DNA of 27,472 nt from Dipetalonema caudispina (taxonomy: Eukaryota; Nematoda; Chromadorea; Rhabditida; Onchocercidae). This document shows positions 13,337 to 22,453 of this stretch, piece after piece. Location: contig JABVXV010000549.1 of NCBI GenBank assembly GCA_013365325.1, positions 1 through 27,472 of the forward strand, read 5' to 3'. A program made the position numbers and the translations under genes. Within the stretch, counting starts at the first letter, position 1. Each line of letters starts with the position of its first letter. The notes beneath the pieces were generated by a model. The model was not told the origin of the DNA and did not search any database. It worked only from the letters and a program-made list of their open reading frames with translations.

Positions 13337-16300
13337 CTCTTTTTCTTTCAATTATCCAAAACGACGCATCAATTTTAAAGCACAATCTCCACTTTACATT
13401 TTTTTTTTTTTTTCTAAAAAAGGATACCGCTAAAAATAAATGTTCCGTATTATATTTCAGTTTCAGCAGATGTCCGATCATCAAAAACAGGACAAAACAA
13501 TATCATTTCGTTTAATTTCATCAAGACTATTTTATGGAAAGCATTACAACAAAGCTTCTTTTCCTAAGACCATTTTTTCATCATCGGAGATCTATTACTT
13601 GTAGTTCAATTGTTGCATAAAATTTCCTCACTACGATCAAAAATTTTAAATTAAATAAAAATAAGCAACAATTGATGACATTTCATAAATAATTTAAAGT
13701 TAACAATATGAAACGTGTACTTTTCACAAAATTTATTAACTTATATCATTCATAATGCTGTTTATGTGATATCATCAGTGATTACTAACTTCAATACAGT
13801 TAATTAAAATATCTATGATATATCCAATATTCATTTTCCAATTTATTTGCTCATTTCTCAATGATAACAATACTTATTTCGATTTAAAAATTTCAATACT
13901 TTACTTATTTTCTAATATTTTCAACACTTACTTTATTCCATTGAATCAATCTTTTTACCACAACCATATCATGAAGTCCATTTCATTCTAAAGCAATTTT
14001 CAAACCCATTCCCATAAACCAATCAGCTTTTTTGATGGAGTGAGATAAAATGGTGGTTGGGCTGTGTCAGGGTGAGAAATTATGTCCTGTTGAATTGACG
14101 GACGGTAGCGTTGCCTCGATCTGTTCAACAATCCAAGTCTCTCTCTCTCCTTCATCTTCTCCATCATATATCAGAAAGTATCATAAATGCTCCACCTTGC
14201 TTTATTTACCATTGAAATGAAGGAAAGATAAACCATCAACTATTACAAAATGTGCGGAGAATATTAAAATAAAAAAAAAAAAATTATTATAAAAATTTAA
14301 TTTCAAAAAGAAAAAAGAAAAAAAAAAACTACAGAAATCGATTTAATATTTCATCTAATGGCTTGGAAAAAAAAAATATTAGTAGTAGGAGAGAAGAAAA
14401 ATGAAGGTTACTTCATTTCCTCGTAAATTTTACTATAGATGTGTAACCGATGCAAAAAAAAAAAATTTCAAAATCCTGATCCAGTAATTAACTAGGTAAT
14501 GTAGAAACTATTTCGTGAACTGTCCGTTTTAACACTATCATTTCAATTATATTTCATTTTCTACTTATTTTAAAGCTAACTTTCTTTTTTTTCCTTCTTT
14601 CTTTTTTTTTTTTTTATTACTATTTAAACAAGAAAGTAGAGATAAATAACTTGGAATATATGCTATGACACATATCAAAATTATAAAATACAGCTTAATA
14701 ATTCGAAGCTCTAACAACATTTTTCATTATACAGTAGTCTCATAAGATATCGATCAGTTGAATTATTTGAAATAATTATTATACTCAGTAAAACGTAGGA
14801 AAAATAATGAAAAATTTAGAAAAATAATTCAGTAAAATTGTATCATCTAAATCATCCATTAGTATATTATTCAAAGATGATATTCAAATAACTGAAATAA
14901 ATTAGAGATTATTTTGATTAAAACAAATGTATTCGTATTGTAGCCATATTTAATTTTTGAATAATCATTTAATCTTCTGTAAAAAAAAAAGTAACATTTT
15001 TGTGTTATTTTCAAGAATACTATTATATTTAATTTAATGTTTCAATGCAACATGCATCATATTAACAAATCAATCCTTTTACCGTATACTCCACTCGATC
15101 ATCCTACTTCATATCGTATGAGTTAATCTCAGATTATACATTAACCTTTACTCATTCACTTACAAATGAATTTCTTACTTCTATGATTCTTTAATGCAAT
15201 TATCTCTCATTATTTATAGTATAAATTACTATTCAAACAATATCATTGAACCAGTTTTCCGATTCTTTCAAGGATACCAAGAAAATATATGTCCGTTTTT
15301 CCTCCCCTCCCCACCACAACCACCTCTTCCCTCCTAGGTGACATATCGTTCATTCATTCTCTTCAATATCCTCCTCTTTCTGTCAACTGTCAACCACCAT
15401 GTGTCAAACAAATATCCGTCACACTACCAATCTTTCTAATAGTAGCAATTTACACACACATACACATACACATACACACACACATACACATACACATACA
15501 CATACATACATACATACATACATACATACATACATACACACATACAAATGAAGTACGAAAATTGAATTTACTGCAATTTTTTGTCCAACAACTGACATTT
15601 TGTCCGACACAAACATACATACATACATATATATATACACACATGTTTGGAAGCAGGAAATTAGCCAGATGAACAGATGGATAAATTGATGAAGATTTTG
15701 GATGATTTCCGCATAAAGGTTATAAAAAATGATCGGTTCCTTCTTTCTTTTTTTTTTTTTTTTTTGTCTTTTCTTTATCACTATCATACGAACATCAATT
15801 ATCACTTATAAATTAATGCTAAATATTTATCTATTCATAGAATATATACATATGTAAATAAATAGGATAGATGAATGTTTAATACTACAACATTTATTTC
15901 TTCTGATAATCAATTTCCCGGTGGATTCTTCCTCCCCCGCCTTCTTTCCTATATTATTCCCTTCGCCTTTTTCAATTGCTCCACCTTCCACCTCCATCAA
16001 TTTCAACATCATCATCATCATCCTTTTTATATGTATATATATGTTAATGATGAAATGGAAATGGAGGAGGTCATCATCATCATTATCACCATCAGTAATA
16101 GTAGCAGTGCAATTTTGGAGTCAATTGCACAAAAATTGCGACAACCGTCCTCCTCCCACTCTTTTCCTCCTCCTCCTCCTCCTTCTCCTCCTCCACCTCC
16201 TCTTACTCTTTCATCCTTTTAACGGATCACAAGTTGGCTGATTGGTTGGCTTATTATTTATATCAAACATAAACAGCAACTAAGAATTCTTCTTTTCCGG

Positions 16301-18067
16301 ATTGATTTTCACAACAACAATTTCATTCATATTTTGATCTCTTTTTCTTTTTCCTTCTTTTTTTCTTTTTTTTTTTTTTTGGAAATTTCTTTTCATTTTT
16401 TCTTTTTAAACTTATAAGAGAATTACCGTTTTCTATTCATCTCATTCACATATCACTTCAACAAATCAATCAACATAGTACTGGAAATAGGATCAGCTAC
16501 ATTTAGTACCATATCAATTCATCCTCTTAAATATGTATTTCAAATATATATATATATTTATACAGGACAGATGACACGATACACTCATTGTGACCTTTGT
16601 CCAATCTCCCTCCTCCTCCTCCTCCTCCTTCTCTCCCTCTATTCTAATTTATGTTCAAATTCACCGTATCCAACAACCATTCATTCATTCAACTTACCGA
16701 ACGAATGCTTTGTTAGAATCAGTAACACATACATATCAGTACAAGTACTGCTATTACTTACTACTATTCATGCTACTATTATTACTATATCCAATTGTTT
16801 TAATTTTATTTAAATACTTGAATTCTTTCACTTTCGAGATTTGCAATTTATCGTCCCTACTGAAAGGTATAAAATTATGTTGATCAGAGTGATGAAGAAA
16901 GGTAAGTCTCATTTGCAAGTACCATCAAATATGGATAAATATGAAGTCTTTTCAATTTCATTCTTTTTCCATTAAAACATATTCCACTTTCTTTGTTAGG
17001 CCTAACCATAATTTAAGGCTACAAAAAAAAAAAAAACCTTACCTCACTATGATTTTTTTCTTGTAATTTTTGTTCCTTATTCATTTCATTGTTATCAAAT
17101 ATCCGAAAATCAGCAATTTCAAGTTCATCATCTATTCTTGCAAATGGACATTGAATATTTTCAGCATTACCATCAACGGTTATCTGTTAAAAATTTTGCA
17201 ACATTCTTTCAATCTTTCATCATAATATCTTATTTTTTTTCTTTTTCTTTTTTTTTTCCCTTTTTCTCCTCTTTCTTTTTTTTTTTAAATTAATAATTTT
17301 CGATGAAATATATGAAATATGATTGTTGCTAACGGTGAATTTCACCAAATAGCGGGCAGCTTTAACGCTGATGGGAAAAGTTCTTCCCTTGCTCTCCCAT
17401 CATCATCACAATCATCATAATCATCATCATCATCATCATCATCACAATCATCATCATTATCATTATCATCATCATCATCCATCCCTTGTTCTCTTCATTG
17501 TATCGTGATTTATTCACATGATTATTTATAATGATGTGATTCCTTGCATCAAACAGTTGTTACACAATGTTAAATGATCCTTTCCTTCTGTGCTGCCTGC
17601 CCCTCTTTGTCATTTTGAAATTTTTTTTTTTAACCCGATAGTTAGATTTTAAATAATTTTTAGATTAGTAATAATTTATAGAATAATGAACTCATAATTA
17701 ATCTTCGGACCATTGGTTTAGTAAATTCAAACATATAATGCCGTGTAAACCATTTATGGAGTTATAACATAACTATTTGGTACTTATAATCACTTGTTCC
17801 ATGAACTTTTCTTTTTTTTTTTAAAAAACCATTAAAAGGAAGGTAATTATCGATTAAGACATTAAAGGAATATTTACTTAACAAGAAACCAACTTTTTTT
17901 TTTTTCGTGACCTTTTTTTTAGAAGTGAAAATAGTTGGATATTTAGCAGGTAACAGTTCGTATTAATTAGCAAAATTACCTACCCCTACATTTCGTATTG
18001 CTTTGAAAACCGATGACTTCAGACCATCTGGACTTCGAAATCTTCCGGAATTTGGTGCCTTGTGCAT
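7487..18067 (-). CDS. Ankyrin-repeat protein, SOWAH (sosondowah)-like, multi-exon
   Basis: Spliced gene with coding segments 18067-17984, 17183-17043, 11328-11209, 10884-10756, 10259-10257 (microexon), 10172-10097, 9830-9765 and 7650-7487. They total 783 nt, or 260 residues plus TAA, with every junction in phase. Residues 1-90 are unrecognised and polar or acidic. Ankyrin-type repeat 1 is about 90-120 (WIQACSTGDLRTVGELI). Repeat 2 is 127-157 (HGFSGLHYAAKDGH...NGADVNLR). Repeat 3 is 159-191 (ASGYTPLHLAA...GADASIE), followed by DYSG at 192-195. A 53-residue C-tail ends in a basic stretch (RLKSFRKAVHGRMRF). The spacing GF-x2-LH-x-AAK-x-G, GYTPLH-x-AA and a terminal DYSG is what I recall for SOWAHA-D. 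The winged-helix region of SOWAHA-C is not seen; human SOWAHD also lacks it. Ankyrin repeats bind proteins; the partner and cellular role cannot be read here. The ankyrin call is firm and the SOWAH placement likely. The N-terminal exon model is less certain. Confidence 0.85.
7651..9764 (-). other. Intron 6 of the ankyrin gene
   Basis: About 2.1 kb separating the last ankyrin exon from the C-terminal exon. It is AT-rich with few long microsatellites compared with the rest of the window. No open frame of note was seen on either strand. Confidence 0.7.
9765..9830 (-). CDS. Exon 6 of the ankyrin gene (end of repeat 3, DYSG)
   Basis: 66 nt, with phase-1 introns on both sides. The acceptor is TTTTTCCTAG|GTGCTG and the donor CAAG|GTAAAA. 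It encodes GADASIEDYSGHTYQYYLME and then EQ. The GAD...DYSG motif closes the third repeat, and DYSG followed by a Tyr-rich helix is what I recall for SOWAH proteins (DYSGRKASQYL). Confidence 0.9.
10097..10172 (-). CDS. Exon 5 of the ankyrin gene (repeat 3, first part)
   Basis: 76 nt starting in phase 0 and ending after one base of a codon. The acceptor is GCATTTATAG|AGTGGT and the donor TGTG|GTAAGG. It encodes SGYTPLHLAAIGKQHEIITI then LLRDC, with the canonical TPLHLAA ankyrin motif. The preceding intron to the microexon is 84 nt. Confidence 0.9.
10257..10259 (-). CDS. Probable 3-nt microexon (GCC, Ala159)
   Basis: The minus strand reads TTTTTTTTCAG, then GCC, then GTAAGTTATTTC: a near-ideal acceptor and donor separated by three bases. 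It lies between exons 4 and 5, both phase 0, so including it adds one alanine without a frame change. With it the segment reads LRT-A-SGYTPLHLAA. Human SOWAH proteins, as I recall them, have three residues between the Arg and GYT (RTSGGYT, RSSMGYT), so inclusion restores the family spacing. Without it the two exons still join in frame. Confidence 0.5.
10756..10884 (-). CDS. Exon 4 of the ankyrin gene (repeat 2)
   Basis: 43 codons, phase 0 at both ends, with a strong donor ACT|GTAAGT. It encodes a textbook ankyrin repeat, GFSGLHYAAKDGHSSVLRFL then IMNGADVNLRT. The chosen acceptor ATTCTTAAG|CCT is weak because AAG replaces CAG/TAG. I prefer it because the resulting spacing between repeats 1 and 2 fits the family. 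The alternative acceptor, GATCTTAG|TTT at 10927, would add 14 residues. Confidence 0.85.
11209..11328 (-). CDS. Exon 3 of the ankyrin gene (repeat 1)
   Basis: 40 codons, phase 0 at both ends. The acceptor is CGCCTTTTCAG|TCTTCA and the donor AAAAAG|GTTAGG. It encodes SSTIFSPEESLLDDAILTVR then WIQACSTGDLRTVGELIKKK. The second part matches the helix-loop-helix of a first ankyrin repeat. It aligns with the SOWAH pattern in which an acidic pre-repeat region leads into WxxAAxxGDxxxLxxLL. Confidence 0.85.
12550..12729 (-). other. Unrecognised GC-richer open frame inside intron 2; possible alternative exon
   Basis: Sixty codons open on the minus strand, with no initiating ATG and ending in TAA. They encode TIELALIEANADFWDEESGR then LPIKKKVKVPKKYPSILSLP and a further 19 residues. 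Composition is clearly less AT-biased than the flanks (codons GCG, AGC, GGC, CGA, CCC). An acceptor-like GAATTAG|CG at 12717 and a donor-like AAG|GTAAAA at 12651 would bound a 65-nt exon, 12716-12652, starting in phase 1 and ending in phase 0. It matches no family I recognise. A conserved non-coding element or chance are alternatives. Confidence 0.25.
13300..13333. repeat. (CT)n microsatellite in intron 2
   Basis: About 17 CT units on the plus strand, so the ankyrin pre-mRNA carries (GA)n here. Confidence 0.95.
15450..15636. repeat. (CACATA)n / (CATA)n compound microsatellite
   Basis: CACATA-type units grade into pure CATA units (about 15499-15540), with a second small CATA/TA block at 15614-15636. 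His/Thr/Ile and Cys/Val/Met repeat frames appear on the two strands. Confidence 0.95.
16160..16215. repeat. (CCT)n tract; (GGA)n on the transcribed RNA
   Basis: CCT/TCC units with CCA and CTT interruptions. In the sense orientation of the ankyrin gene this is (GGA)n. A second, shorter CTC block is at 16612-16632. Confidence 0.9.
17043..17183 (-). CDS. Exon 2 of the ankyrin gene
   Basis: 47 codons, phase 0 at both ends. The acceptor is TTTTTAACAG|ATAACC and the donor GAG|GTAAGG. The encoded stretch is hydrophilic and acidic (ITVDGNAENIQCPFARIDDE, then LEIADFRIFDNNEMNKEQK...), looks like a disordered linker and has no recognisable domain. Clean splice signals at both ends, plus an uninterrupted frame compatible with exon 3, support it. 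Confidence 0.6.
17398..17479. repeat. (TCA)n microsatellite in intron 1
   Basis: TCA/CAT units interrupted by ACA, TAA and TTA variants, lying between exons 1 and 2 of the ankyrin gene. Confidence 0.95.
17984..18067 (-). CDS. Exon 1 of the ankyrin gene (start codon)
   Basis: 28 codons, MHKAPNSGRFRSPDGLK... The ATG is chosen because an in-frame TAA lies two codons upstream (TAA AAG ATG). The donor is GGG|GTAGGT in phase 0, matching the phase-0 start of exon 2. A second donor four bases further on (G|GTAATT, after base 17980) would end the exon in phase 1. No known domain is visible. With no homology to anchor it, this exon is assigned only by splice sites, phase and position. Confidence 0.55.
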
Positions 18068-18093
18068 CTTTTAAAATGGTTTTGTGACAATCT
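18068..18093 (-). promoter_or_regulatory. Acceptor site and short 5' leader before the start codon
   Basis: The minus strand reads GCTTACAG|ATTGTCAC..., with the AG at 18093-18092, and the ATG follows 24 nt later. A 3' splice site this close to the initiator fits either spliced-leader trans-splicing, as in nematodes, or a cis-spliced 5' UTR intron. No matching upstream exon could be identified and no spliced-leader RNA gene is in the window. Confidence 0.35.
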
Positions 18094-19350
18094 GTAAGCA
18101 TGCATAAGTTTTCAATTTTTGACAAAATAATTTAATTCCGTTTAAGCGCTTCTTGAGGAATTAATTAGTTCTAATTCAAAAACAATTAATTAGTTAACTT
18201 CTGCTTCCATAGCAGTACGATGTTTAAATAAACTAATTAAAATAATTAATGAATTCTACAAGTCTCAAAAATATCAGCTTGAATTGTATACATAAGTTTA
18301 TAAATTTTTCATTATATGAGATTTAGCAAATGATAAAACTATTGTACAATTGAACATAAATTAATTTAAAATATAATAAAAAGTACAAAGATGGAAATGA
18401 TGAGGCAAGCAAATAATATCATGAAAATGATCAAGGACATCGATTCCATCATCGATCTAATATGGTGATATCCCACTGGGATATTGGTAACAGTAATACA
18501 AATTCATCATGCATTCATTCCATGTTTGAAAATTTTGGATGACATGAAGTGACGAAAAATGACAGCAATGCAATACCAGTGGTAGCGATTAGTTTGCGAT
18601 TATGTTCATACATATTTATATATAGAAGTTGTTGAATATGATTATTTCGAAATTTGGAATTTAAAAATTTGTAATAATCGATTGATTGATTTATTATCAT
18701 AATTTATGAAATTTGTTGTAAATGATGATAAAATTTTTAGTTTTTATTATCTTACTCAAAAAAGATTGCTTACATTTATTCAAAAAAGGATAGCTTATTT
18801 AGCAAGGTAAATTTATTTGATCGGGAAAAATAAGTGATAGAACAATGGTATATGAAGTATGATAGAAGAATGTATGAAGTAATCATTATTTAAAACTTAA
18901 GAAGATATAACTAAAACCAAGCATACTATGAAGTTTAGTTTGCTTATCCTTAATTATCTCATATCAATCATTTGTAAAATGAAAGACATCGTATTCATAA
19001 AGTGGAGTGAAATAAAATTTGAATAGTAATAATTTTTAATAGCAATAGTATTATTATTATTAGTAATAGTAGTAGTACTAGTAGTAATAGCAGGATTAGT
19101 AATAGTAATAGTTGAAAGTCCAGATTTGGGGATGAATGATTGCTAGCAATGATGATCTTACGTTGATCTTGGCTTTTTTTTTTCTTTTTTTCAATTCATC
19201 CAGGCGGCGCCACTACCATAGACATATCTCATTTTTAACAGAAACTTAATGATTTTAAGATAAATCATTATAACTTTCCCATCTTAGCAACATCAATGAA
19301 ATAGTTCGTTGTAAATTTACGAAAGCATTAGCAAATCTTCTAACCAACAG

Positions 19351-19351
<1 letters not shown>

Positions 19352-19376
<25 letters not shown>
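19352..19376. repeat. (TA)n microsatellite
   Basis: Twelve TA units. A similar tract lies about 200 bp further on at 19562-19584. Confidence 0.95.
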
Positions 19377-19383
<7 letters not shown>

Positions 19384-20010
19384 CAAATCCTTATGTTAGT
19401 CTTGTTCTGCTAATGTGATTGCTTATAGATAAATCATTAGGAGGAAAGAATAAAGATGAGGTAAATAAGTATCATTGAAAAACGGGAAAAAAGAAATGAA
19501 ATCAGGTAGACATCTGGTCATTTTCAACCTTCTTTTTCTTCTTCTATCCTATAAAATAAAAATATATATATATATATATATATACATATTGCTTGAATTA
19601 GTTTTCTCTTTCGTTATCTTCTTCTTCTTCCTATTCATATAATTGAAATGAAATTATTTGAAATGTGAATATTTTCATATAAAAGAAATTCCTCATTTAT
19701 ATGCAATGGTGGCTTCTATAAATTTAGCTGCTCTAAAATATTTTCAATTTCAATCATTAAGTTCTAATTTCTTTTTTAATTCCTAAAATTAAAATAATAT
19801 TTGCTATTGATCGTTTGTTTTCTTAACAAAAAATCAGTTTAGTTATCACTGCTCATTTTCAAATGTTTTACTACAAATTTACATAGGTATATATATATAT
19901 ATGAGCATATTTTTTTACACTAATCATAGTTTGATACCACTTAACACCTTACTAGCATATGTTACTCATTCTTTGAACATTATTGAACAAATCATCGCGT
20001 AGATAACCTA

Positions 20011-20036
20011 ACATACATACACACACACACACACAT
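20011..20036. repeat. (AC)n microsatellite
   Basis: AC/ATAC units followed by a short TATA-rich segment. Confidence 0.9.
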
Positions 20037-21108
20037 TTATATGTATATATGTATGTACCCTTAAGCATTAAGGTATTAAATCATAATTGTAAACTAAGTG
20101 AAGAGATACATAAATTGAACTTATAGATAAATAGATGGATAATTATTTTATGTATAATTGAAAGTAGAGGATGATAAGAAGAATAGGATGGGAAAGGAAG
20201 AAAGGATAATGAAGAAATTTTCCTCTTTCTTAACTATTTTCACATAACTTTCTTTCTTATCATCATTCTCTTCCAATCTTTCTTCACTTATCATTCTTTA
20301 ATGACGATGATAACCATTATGGATAATAATTTAGCAGTAATAGCAAATAGTAGTCAATTCCTCTTAACCCATTGGGTATAAAATATCATAGAGAATAGTG
20401 TGAACATATGTTCAACACCTCCCTCTTAACTGGTGATTTATCTTACAAGTGACCCCTATACTACCTACGATACTGGTACAACTTATAGTTGGTTACTTCC
20501 TGAATTACCGCCGTCTAGGTCATTAGCAATAGCAATCTTTCTTAATATGATCGATCAAAGAATGCTTAATGCTGATAATGTGCTAATATTCTCTTTTCTC
20601 ACCCCCCTCCTCTCCCTCAAAAAAAAAAAAAAAAAAAAAAAGGAAGAAAAAAAAACTACTCGTTGAAAATTAATGGTTTATCTTGCAAAAGAATAAACAT
20701 TATTTCATTATCACAATTACATTTAAACGAGAGTTATTGCCTTTCTTTCCTTTTTTTTTCTTTTTTTTTTTATCGGAAATATTATTACAGTTTAATCCTT
20801 GCTTCAAATGGTATATATTTTAGCAAACAGTTCCAGAATATCAGTATTTCGTTATACTTTAATACATCCATCTAACATATAACAGTAAATTTATTTTTTA
20901 AATAAAAATAAAAATTTCGAATGCTTAAATATTTAGTGAAAGTTGATCTTTTTGACGTAATTCTAGCATAGAACGGCTTTGTTTTTTCTTTTCGTTTTCA
21001 TTTTTTTTTTTTTTTTCCTCCAGATGTGAATTTCTTTCTGTAAACGTTAATGATAAATCCTCAAATCAAACATCACTTGTTTAAGGGGGATTTCTCCGAC
21101 CAATAAAA

Positions 21109-21156
21109 CACACACACACATACACACACACACACACATACACACATACACACAGA
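21109..21156. repeat. (CA)n microsatellite, interrupted by TA
   Basis: CA units with periodic CATA interruptions. Alternating purine-pyrimidine sequence of this type can adopt Z-form DNA. Confidence 0.95.
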
Positions 21157-21161
21157 CAGAA

Positions 21162-21464
21162 TTATCTGTTAATAGTGACAATTAGATGTTTGATAATCAG
21201 CAATGCTTCAATTAGTCTTCCTGTGGCTAGCCTATCAGCTTGCAATATCTGAGATGTTTTAAAATGCTCTATGTTGCTGTTGCGGCTGCTTGGATGAAGC
21301 TTACTTATTTGCTTCAACTTGATGAATAAGGATGATAGGAGGAGGATGAGGGTTAACGAAATGAGGCCGAGGGCAAATACACTCAATTTTCTGAGCTATA
21401 AAATGCATTTAACGGAAGGAGGAGAAGATGATGATGAAGAAGAAGAAGGCTTAGCACTTTTCAT
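21162..21464 (-). other. Unrecognised open frame with hydrophobic segment, interrupted by one TAG
   Basis: The minus-strand frame begins ATGAAAAGTGCT at 21464 (MKSAKPS followed by a run of Ser). It meets TAG at 21398-21396 and then stays open for 77 codons to a TAA. Just after the TAG comes a strongly hydrophobic stretch (VFALGLISLTLILLLSSLFI), like a signal or membrane segment, followed by a polar tail. Local G+C is higher than the surroundings. It could be a decayed small secreted-protein gene, a misread exon boundary (CATTTTATAG and TATAGCTCAG are acceptor-like), or chance. Confidence 0.2.
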
Positions 21465-22330
21465 TCTTATCAGCAAATTCTAATCTACTTTGAGATTAAT
21501 CCTGAAATGCCTTTACATGTTATCAAGAATTTTCTGACTACCTATTCGATAATAAACACCGTACTTTCTTGAAGGATAATCATTTTTTCATTACATGAAA
21601 AGGTAAGACGATAAAATAGAATAAAACAATAAATCATAATACATCAAGCAAATATGGCATGCGATAAAATAGTAGGATTAGCTTTACATTAATAATATTT
21701 AAATTCTAATTTAATTAGATTTGAATAAAATTTGGAACATTATTAAGTTTTCAAAATCTTCAGATCAGTAATTTTTCCTCTTCCGAATCTTTTGCTATTA
21801 CGACTAATTTATATGTATGGCAAAATTCTTCTTCTTGCTTACACTATTTGCAACAACTATTCGGATGTCAGAATCAAGCAAGCTTTCATCAATCTTTCCA
21901 ATCGACTAAATACCTATCGGAGGTAATTCTTTTCTTTCTCCCTTTCTCTCTCTCTTTCTCCGCCTATTTTTAAAATAAGATGAGAAAATCTATTAAGTTT
22001 GAGATAGGTATGAAACTTGCTATACAGCAAAAAATCTTCAAAATTCACCAATTCACCATTTTAACTGGCGCCTAAAAAGTAGCAATTAATCAAGACAAAA
22101 ATTTGTTCCTTTGAGGATATGTGAACAGTGGAAATTTCGTCGCAAACACACACACACTTATCATTATCAGCAAAGGATCTCTTATTTCCTTCGTTTTTAG
22201 GAAAAAAAGAAAAAACTTCCGAAATTTTGGAACCATTATTTTGCTATATAAACTAATTAACATTTATATATTTGTATAATTAATATATTTATGTAACTAA
22301 TTAATTAACACATTTACATGCATATTATTC

Positions 22331-22453
<123 letters not shown>

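Larger units (their letters stand above)
11329..17042 (-). other. Large intron 2 of the ankyrin gene
   Basis: About 5.7 kb between exons 2 and 3. It contains interrupted (AGT/ATT)n at 12400-12495, the open island at 12550-12729, (CT)n at 13300-13333 and a microsatellite-dense kilobase from 15289 to about 16640. Remaining sequence is AT-rich with homopolymer runs. Its size relative to the other introns (84 to about 2100 nt) makes it the likeliest place for alternative exons or splicing control. Confidence 0.65.

Noticed and set aside
15289..15805. Overlapping open frames of about 127 and 128 codons on opposite strands
   Set aside because: Both are mostly translations of the CACATA/CATA microsatellite (Thr-His-Ile or Cys-Val-Met repeats) and lie inside an ankyrin-gene intron.
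15875..16241. Two overlapping plus-strand frames of 106 and 115 codons
   Set aside because: Their length comes from CAT, CTC and CCT repeats (His, Ser, Pro and Leu runs). No domain or consistent splice structure was seen.
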